This document shows positions 57,743-64,000 of a stretch of 64,000 nt of DNA, in pieces (the stretch's first letter is position 1; each line of letters starts with the position of its first letter). The notes below the pieces were generated by a model. It made no database searches. It saw only the letters and a list, made by a program, of their open reading frames with translations, and was not told where the DNA came from. The stretch is from Apiosordaria backusii (taxonomy: Eukaryota; Ascomycota; Sordariomycetes; Sordariales; Lasiosphaeriaceae): contig JAUKTV010000001.1 in NCBI GenBank assembly GCA_030549205.1, positions 3,286,001-3,350,000 of the forward strand, written 5' to 3'. A program made the position numbers and the translations under genes.

Positions 57743-58040
57743 GAACAACTCTCTATGAGAGGCTCAGTTGTGGTTGCAGCTGCCAAGATTTCAATGCCCC
57801 ACTGTTTTCTCTTAAGAGCAGAACGCGCCGCCTGCCTTGCAGCTCTGCGCCCGCCCCTCGAATTTGGAGAAGCTCAATCATTCTTTACGCGACTGACTTT
57901 CTGTCACTTGCAACTTTCACCCAACAAACTTAATTGTATTTTCTGTCGAATCCAGTCTCCACGACTTAAACAGAACATTATCAATTCTGGACGAATCCAA
58001 TTGATAACTACATAACCCATCATCACATCAAACACACATA

Positions 58041-59517
58041 ATGGCACAACAACCACTGCCCTCGTCGGTACAACCAACTGACATCTATGGCGGAGGTATG
58101 CTCTACCATCCCCCGTTCCCAAGAGACCCATGCTAACCACCCCAAACCTTCAGACGAAGTCTCCGCCATCGTCCTCGACCCAGGCTACATCAACACCCGC
58201 GCCGGCTTCGCAGGCGAAGAAATGCCCAAGCAAGTCCTCCCCTCCTTCTACGGCCACATCACCTCCTCCCAGCGCGACCTCTTCGGCGACCAGGCCATCA
58301 TCCCCCGCGCCGACCTCGAAATCCGCAACTACATGAACCGCGATAGCGTCGTCGAGGACTGGGACGCCGCCACCAAGATCTGGGAGTACGCCCTCATCAA
58401 GCGCCTCGGAGTCCCCCGGCCAACCCCCGCCAGCAAAAACGGCCTGAACAACAAGCCCAAACCAGCCGCAGATGGAGATGTAGAAATGGCTGACGAGGCC
58501 GACTTGGAAGAGACGGAAAACTACGAGAAGCCCATGCAGGAGAACCCACTCTTAATGACAGAGGCGGCGTGGAACTCACCAAAGGCGAGGGAGAAGGCTA
58601 TTGAGGTGTTCATGGAGAATTGGGCCTGCCCTGCGTTTTGGTTGAGCAAGACTCCGGTGCTGGCTGCGTTTGCGGCGGGGAAGGCGACGGCGCTGGTGCT
58701 GGATGTGGGAGGGGCTAATACGAGTGTCACGGCGATTTTTGACGGCATGGTGCTCAAGCGGAGTATCCAGCGGTCGCATGTGGGCGGTGTTTGGCTCAGC
58801 AGCCAGATCAGATCCCTGTTTGAGGCCAGTGAGCCCAAGGTGGAGGTCGTGCCGACGTTTATGGTAGAGAACAAGAAGCCGGTCGAGGCTGGGCAGCCTG
58901 CTGATGCCAGACTGAGGACTTTTGATTTCCAGATTTCCCCGTCGTTCAGGGCCTATGAGGAGGAGAGGGTCTTGACAGAGTTCAAGGAGTCAGTGGTGGA
59001 AGTCTGGAGGGGTCCTGGACGGTATCTAACGCAAGGAAACGAGGACTACGCTAAGAGCCTGCCTGGTCGTGTGTTTGAGATGCCGGATGGGAGCAACCAG
59101 ATGTGGCGCGAGCAACGCTTCAAGGTTGCCGAGGGCATGTGGGATGACAATGCGGCTTTCCCAAGTGCTACTGAGGAAGGAAAGATCACCAAGGGCCAGA
59201 CGATTCCCGGCTTGATCAAGGCAGCGCTTGACGCGATAGATGTCGACATTCGGCCTGCCCTTTTGGGCAACGTTGTCGTTACTGGAAGCACCAGCTTGCT
59301 GCCAGGGTTCAACGACCGCCTGAACCACGAGCTCACGGCCATGTTCCCCAGTGTCAAGATCAAGATCCACGCTGCCGGACTCAGCAGCGAGAGGAGATTT
59401 GGTGCCTGGATTGGTGGTAGCATCCTCGGGAGTCTGGGCACATTTCACCAGATGTGGATTTCGAGAAAGGAGTACGAGGAGAACGGGCCTGGTATCGTGG
59501 AGAAGCGCTGCAAGTAG
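58041..59517 (+). CDS. ARP4: Actin-related protein 4, two exons
   Basis: Exons 58041-58095 and 58154-59517 (58-nt intron, GTATGC..TTCAG) give 472 residues. It begins MAQQPLPSSVQPTDIYGGDEV; then the actin fold shows IVLDPGYINTRAGFAGEEMPK, LVLDVGGANTSVTAIFDG, GNVVVTGSTSLLPGFNDRL and RRFGAWIGGSILGSLGTFHQMWISRKEYEE. An insertion around residues 120-160 with acidic residues (EMADEADLEETE) is typical of Arp4. It is a shared subunit of NuA4, INO80 and SWR1 complexes, binding nucleosomes and monomeric actin in the nucleus. Divergent from TAF1. Confidence 0.95.
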
Positions 59518-59860
59518 GGCGGCGGCATGCCTCGAGAAGCTTGGATCACCACGAGTAAGGCGGTTGCGTCTGAACTCATGGAAGACGAAATGAATGATCC
59601 GGAGGAGTGAGTGAAGAAGGAGGAGGAAGACCAGAAGGGAAGAAGAGCAAAGGCTGGCAAATCAGACAGCCTCACAGCGAAGTGGAGTGACTCTCGGAAT
59701 AACTGGGTGATTGATAAGCTCCAATATCTGTAAAGCAAGCAGCGGTTCGTTTTCCTGTTTTTTATCAGGTTCTCAATGAGGCTTTTTCTAGTTTTAGTTT
59801 TTAGGAACCACAAAACCAAAGTATTGTATACCCTACCCTACCTTGCTATATTCTTCCATC
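59518..59860. other. Convergent intergenic region
   Basis: 343 bp holding the 3' ends of ARP4 (+) and the D-serine dehydratase-like gene (-). Nothing else seen. Confidence 0.6.
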
Positions 59861-61602
59861 TTACCACCCCCTCCACCTAGGCCAAACATTCACAACCTCA
59901 TCCTCCCTCCCTTTATTCCTGCTGTCAACAATCAGGTACCAATCAAAACCAGCACCGGCAATACAGCTGTGGTTAGGCCACACCCGCACCCTCTGACCGT
60001 ACTCCAGCGGGATCTCATCCTGGGCTGGACCGTGCCAGACTAGAATCCCGTGTTCCTGGGAGATACGCCCGACTTGCCAACCGGGGTGCACGCGGGGGAA
60101 GTCGGGCCCAGGGGCGGGGTTGGATGAAAGTTTGCCGGCTCCCCAGGGCATGACGAAGCCCCAGCCTGAGTAGTCCACCCCGAGGATGTTGCCCTTGTCG
60201 GCGACGGGCTCGCGGCCTAGGGCGAGGCAGCCTGCATTGATGAGGGCTTCGGTTGTGGAGTTTTGGCCGCGGGAGGGGTAGACTTGTTTTTGTGTTAGTT
60301 CTTTCAAACTGGTGGTGGTTGGGAGGATACAGGGGGTTGTTTAATGGGGAGAGAGAGACATACGTGAGGCTACTTCGGCTAAAACACTGATGGCAATGTC
60401 ATCTGCTTTGAGGAGGGAGGAGTCTCGGGCGTGGGTAGAGAGTTGTTGGAGGTCAAGGGTTGCGCTGTGTTGTTCGTGTTAGTCGTTGATTTTGAAAACA
60501 ATAATCACGAAAAAAGAGAGGAGAGAACATACTAAACACCAGCGTGGACCTCCAGGTTGTACCCCTTCTCTCCCGCCGTCCATGTAGTGATGAATTCCTT
60601 CAACTTCTTCACCGAACCATCTTCACTGACGTCCCCAGAGGCATCAAGACTCGGGTGCTGAATAGTCGTCGCTGTGGGTGTAGCACCCACAGACAAGACT
60701 AATTCGTGCCCTGGGCTCCGTTTCCTGATGGCTTCGGCAAAGTCAAGGCAGATTTGGAACTCCTCGGTCAAGTAACCCAGGGCTGCCCAGTCGGTTCTGG
60801 TGCCGTAGCTGTGGCCTGCGTGGATGTACACGCCGTGAAGGATGCAGCTGTTTTGCTTCTCCGCGGAGAGAATGGCGTCGATGAGGATCTCGGAGGGGTG
60901 GGTGCTTTGTTGGGTTGCCTCTGGACTGTTTGAGGTGAAGTTTGGGGAGGGGACTACGCCTGCTCGGTGGTAGCCTCCGTCGATCTTGATGAAGAGCAAG
61001 GGTGGGTGAGCACCGGGAGACTGGGCGATGGCTGACGCAGAAACGAGCTGGGAGGGATGGTCTATCATAAGAGAGATGGAGCCTGGGCCTAGTTGGGCGG
61101 AGATGTCGGCCAAACGGGGGAGTGCGGAGGGGAAGAGAGGGAAGGAGAAGAGGACCTGGGTACGGTGTTAATGAGTAAGACTACCTAATGGCGAACAGCA
61201 TTGGGGGAGGTTGATAGCTACATTGACTTGTCTCCCGTTTAACTGGTACTCTTTCAGCAGAGGGACAATGTTCTCTGCCTCAATGATGGTCGAGACAACG
61301 ATGTTCACAGGCGTGGCTTTGTCATTCCCGACTTGGAGGCGAGTGAGCTCGGTTGTCTGGATAGAATTAACTCATGACCTGCATCGCACCCCCAGCTGAA
61401 TGAAAAATACCTTGTGAGTCTTTATGTGAGCCCGCCAGAGCAAACCCAGTTTCTCCGTGGCCTCCAGCATTCCATTGCAGTTGGTTTCGAGTTTGGCAAG
61501 ATCGAGGATCACCGACGGAGTGGGGACTTGGTCGAGGGTCTTGCCCACGAATCTGCTTTTGAGCTGCTCTTTGAGCGCAGCATCTGAAGTTTGAGATGCC
61601 AT
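59861..61602 (-). CDS. DSD1: D-serine dehydratase / D-threonine aldolase-like PLP enzyme, five exons
   Basis: Exons in transcription order are 61411-61602, 61222-61356, 60533-61155, 60364-60464 and 59861-60282 (introns of 54, 66, 68 and 81 nt); the product is 490 residues. The alanine-racemase-like N-terminal barrel has VPTPSVILDLAKLETNC and the PLP-lysine segment WRAHIKTHKT (about 58-65), then KIDGGYHRAG and YIHAGHSYG. The C-terminal domain has VDYSGWGFVMPWG, QEHGILVW and PNHSC, whose His and Cys are the expected zinc ligands. It would convert D-serine to pyruvate and ammonia. The last intron acceptor is AAG at 60283, chosen because a CTAAC branch site lies 12-16 nt before it while the earlier CAG precedes the branch. 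Start at the ATG 61602. Confidence 0.88.
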
Positions 61603-62613
61603 TGCAACTTGGTCGTTTGATGTAGTGTGTGAGATTGGTGCTCACCAGGCGTTTCGATGTGCAAGTCTGGATATAAGCCAGTTGATGCTCATCCCGAAGC
61701 TTGTCCTCCTTCCTGATCCAACATACCTACCCCACTTGTGACTCGAATCCACGTCTGCTTACGGGTATTTCGGCCACTTGCGTGATGTATCATGGAGATC
61801 ACGAGAATTCCTATATGCAAAGATCCTGTACCGACGATCAATTCCTTGCTTTTCTTTTCGTTCTACGAAGTCATGTGTTGCGGTTTGGTTTGCTGCAGAA
61901 CGGAAGTGCCCCTCCATCCACACAGTCGTCGAGCCCACAGCCAGAGCATCCTACTTCAGCATGCTGGCTTGCTTGTACGCGACTGCTATGGGCAGGATGG
62001 CTGACTCAATGGGCACAAACAAGACCCCTTGGCCAAAAATTGAACAAGATATCATCAATGAGGATGATAAAAAAATACAAAAAGCTCACTGGCTCCCCCC
62101 TCCCAGTCTAGGGGGGAAACCAGCTACGAAAACCCCGGAGGGTTTTGCAAATCGTGGGTGGCATTGCACCCACGAACAATCGAACCGGGGACCTCCTGAT
62201 GAGCGGCACACTTTGGGTGAGCACGAGCACCGTACCTCCCATCAGGACTGGGAAGTTCCCCTCATCCACCCATACCACTTGGCCATTCGACCTGGAAGTG
62301 GTACTGGTAGATGTCGTTGAATTCCTACAACGTGGACCTAATATATATACCGTGCACCAGCATCCCATCTCATGGAGCAGCCGCCACAGCATTCAACATG
62401 CACAGTCCCAAGCCCATTGATGTTCACGCGTTTGGTCTGACCAACTTTGCAAGTCGCTGTATTTTCCATCAACAACCTGCCATCCGAGATCCCCTGCCCT
62501 CGACAAAGCCAAAGAGTCGCTCGCTTCAACCATCTCCACAACGTAAACAAAAAGGGTATCAATTCCAAATCTACCCAACCCATAACGCCCGCTTTCTCTC
62601 TCTCCCTCCTCTC
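61603..62613. other. Intergenic region with a hairpin and tRNA-like remnant
   Basis: About 1 kb between two minus-strand genes, so it holds the DSD1 promoter and the PIG-P 3' end. At 62153-62174 an 8-bp perfect stem (CGTGGGTG / CACCCACG) with a six-base loop is followed by ATCGAACCGGGGACCTCC, whose reverse complement looks like a tRNA T-loop side. No full cloverleaf can be folded. Confidence 0.45.
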
Positions 62614-63621
62614 TCAAACCCTCGTTATCACATCCTCACCCCCCTCCTCCTCCCCATTCCCATACCCATAAAGCACCTCACAAACCCCCGCCAGCGGCAC
62701 ATCCATCACCGCATCCGTCCCCTCATTCCAAACCTCCCTCCAATCCAGTCCCTGTCCATTATACCCCCCTCCAGCATGCTCATCATCCCTACTCCTCCCT
62801 GACCCTTTCCTCCTATGCCCCTGCCCATTATTATTATTATTTCCCCCTGGCCTCCTCCCAACCGCCTTTATCCGTCCCCTACTATCCACCACCGCCACCT
62901 GCGCAGCCTCATCCACCACCGTCTCAATACTCCCCATCGGCAGCGTCAAAATCTCCACATTATACGCCGCCAGCGCAACATAAATATACACCAGCAACAT
63001 CACAATAAAACTCGGCACCGCCAAGCTCCACCACCGGTTCGGGTAGTAATAAATCCCCAGCGCGTGCAAAAATGGCGAGGGTAAATAGCTCCACAGCAGA
63101 TAAAACAAAAACAGCAAGCTGCTAAAGAGATACAGCACAAAACCGTAGTACTCATACGTCGGCACCTTTGGCCTCGCTCTCGGCAGCGGTTCGGCGTGCT
63201 CGTCGTCTGACGCGTCTGGTGTGGTAGGTCGGGAGGGCCGCAACAGAGACGTCAAAGACGGAGAAGGAGGCAGCGGTGTCGGTGGCCGGCCGTAAAAGGG
63301 AGGCGCAAAGGTGTGTTGCGTAAACGGGGGTACGGGGGGAAAAGTGTTCCCATCGCCGCCGTCGTCGTCGCCGTCGTCATCTTCTTCAAAGTCTTCGTCT
63401 TCGTCGTATTCATCTTCGTAGTCGGAGCCCGGGTTCGAGGCCGCCGAGGGGGAGGTTGAGCCACCGTTGTTGTTGTGCTCAAGATCGTGGTTGTGATGTA
63501 GACCCCCATCGCCGCTGTTGCCACTGCCGCCGTGGTTGGAATCGGAGGAGTCGTTGTGCGAGGGCGAGTCGGAGAGGGGAGTTGCGTCCTCTTCGACTTC
63601 TTCTTCGGATGTTATGGACAT
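62614..63621 (-). CDS. GPI19: PIG-P / GPI19 subunit of GPI-GlcNAc transferase, single exon
   Basis: 335 residues. A long acidic, Ser/Asn/Gly-rich N-terminus (about 1-150, with YEDEYDEDEDFEEDDDGDDD) precedes the PIG-P domain. That domain starts TYEYYGFVLYLFSSLLFLFY (membrane segment 1, about 157-180), then GIYYYPNRWWSLAVPSF and membrane segment 2 (about 200-222), then LPMGSIETVVDEAAQ. The C-terminus DVPLAGVCEVLYG fits the family end. It is part of the ER complex that transfers GlcNAc to phosphatidylinositol, the first step of GPI anchor synthesis. The extended N-terminus makes it about twice the animal length. No intron is needed. Confidence 0.9.
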   Translation of the reverse strand: MSITSEEEVEEDATPLSDSPSHNDSSDSNHGGSGNSGDGGLHHNHDLEHNNNGGSTSPSAASNPGSDYEDEYDEDEDFEEDDDGDDDGGDGNTFPPVPPFTQHTFAPPFYGRPPTPLPPSPSLTSLLRPSRPTTPDASDDEHAEPLPRARPKVPTYEYYGFVLYLFSSLLFLFYLLWSYLPSPFLHALGIYYYPNRWWSLAVPSFIVMLLVYIYVALAAYNVEILTLPMGSIETVVDEAAQVAVVDSRGRIKAVGRRPGGNNNNNGQGHRRKGSGRSRDDEHAGGGYNGQGLDWREVWNEGTDAVMDVPLAGVCEVLYGYGNGEEEGGEDVITRV

Positions 63622-64000
63622 TTTGAGTGCATTTGGTGGGATTGGAGGTGATTTGGGGTGTGTTGTGTTGCAAGAAAACTGGAAGGACGAGATCTTGAAT
63701 TGAAATCAGGAGCGAGAACGAGGTACACCTATACCAGGGGAAATAAAGCTTAGCGTGTGACTTACTAACCTAATAGGGTATGACAATGTGGATTTTATTG
63801 AAATTGCCCTTGTGCACCAGTACTTAAAAAAGGCCTGTTTTTCCATATAAAACCAAGTACTTAAGCATTCTTTGATATTCTAATATCAATCAGTGCATCG
63901 TCTCTAAATCTGTGATGGTTTTATTGCTGTGGTAAGGTAGTCCGGTTAGCTCGGTATCACGTGAGGGTGAGAGGTGCTGGGTGTTGAGCAATGGAAGCAG
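63622..64000. other. AT-rich end of the window, promoter side of PIG-P
   Basis: 379 bp, AT-rich, with CACGTGAG at about 63959 (an E-box-like CACGTG). No gene seen before the window ends. Confidence 0.45.

Larger units (their letters stand above)
56936..58040. promoter_or_regulatory. Divergent promoter region between TAF1 and ARP4
   Basis: 1.1 kb between two chromatin/transcription genes. The foldback element at 57467-57742 lies inside and must have inserted, or grown, between the two promoters. The leader before ARP4 is CA-rich. Confidence 0.5.

Noticed and set aside
62185..62225. CTGATGAG resembling a hammerhead ribozyme core
   Set aside because: The second conserved core (GAAA) and matching stems are absent.
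1..64000. CRISPR arrays, bacterial operons, riboswitches, rRNA genes
   Set aside because: The window is fungal nuclear DNA; no regularly spaced short repeats of CRISPR type, no Shine-Dalgarno-linked operons, and no 5S or large rRNA sequence was recognised.

Overview
The window reads as nuclear DNA of a filamentous ascomycete, most likely a Sordariomycete and perhaps Sordariales; the order is inferred from general protein resemblance only. The genes are eukaryotic and fungal, and most are broken by short introns of about 50-80 nt with GT..AG ends, often with CTAAC or CTGAC branch sites. There is no operon structure. Exon boundaries given here come from reading splice signals and keeping frame and family similarity intact.

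Layout. BET2 (Rab geranylgeranyltransferase beta) lies at 1.07-2.12 kb. From about 2.1 to 15.1 kb follows a gene-poor tract of degenerate repeats, short broken coding fragments and one intron-containing tRNA-Ala. A finger-containing nuclear-type protein occupies 16.3-18.1 kb. A secreted, probably GPI-anchored repeat protein with several apparent frameshifts is at 20.4-21.9 kb. A twin CX9C (CHCH) protein and the inner-kinetochore subunit AME1/CENP-U converge at 23.6-27.3 kb. A hexose-type MFS transporter and a secreted GH31 alpha-glucosidase stand in tandem at 30.4-37.1 kb, plausibly one digesting oligosaccharides outside the cell and the other importing the monosaccharide. FRG1 and an isopenicillin-N-synthase-like dioxygenase diverge from a 0.3 kb promoter at 37.9-40.4 kb, followed by a PSG1-like type I membrane protein.

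Between 42.6 and 44.4 kb lie three very small cysteine-rich paralogous ORFs sharing a protein pattern, a CA-rich leader word and, for two of them, TATA placement. This is the best candidate for something undescribed. After it come an RLM1/MEF2-type MADS-box factor (45.8-47.9 kb), a 5.5 kb stretch without visible genes, TAF1 (53.4-56.9 kb), ARP4 (58.0-59.5 kb), a D-serine dehydratase-like PLP enzyme (59.9-61.6 kb) and the PIG-P subunit of GPI-GlcNAc transferase (62.6-63.6 kb). A small foldback, MITE-like element containing seven 21-bp repeats sits between TAF1 and ARP4.

Most recognised genes are core housekeeping (transcription and chromatin: TAF1, ARP4, RLM1; kinetochore: AME1; prenylation: BET2; GPI anchoring: PIG-P). 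Novelty is concentrated in the decayed 2-15 kb tract, the tiny cysteine-rich cluster and the small repeats. Dinucleotide (RIP) indices, RNA-seq and homology searches could not be run here.
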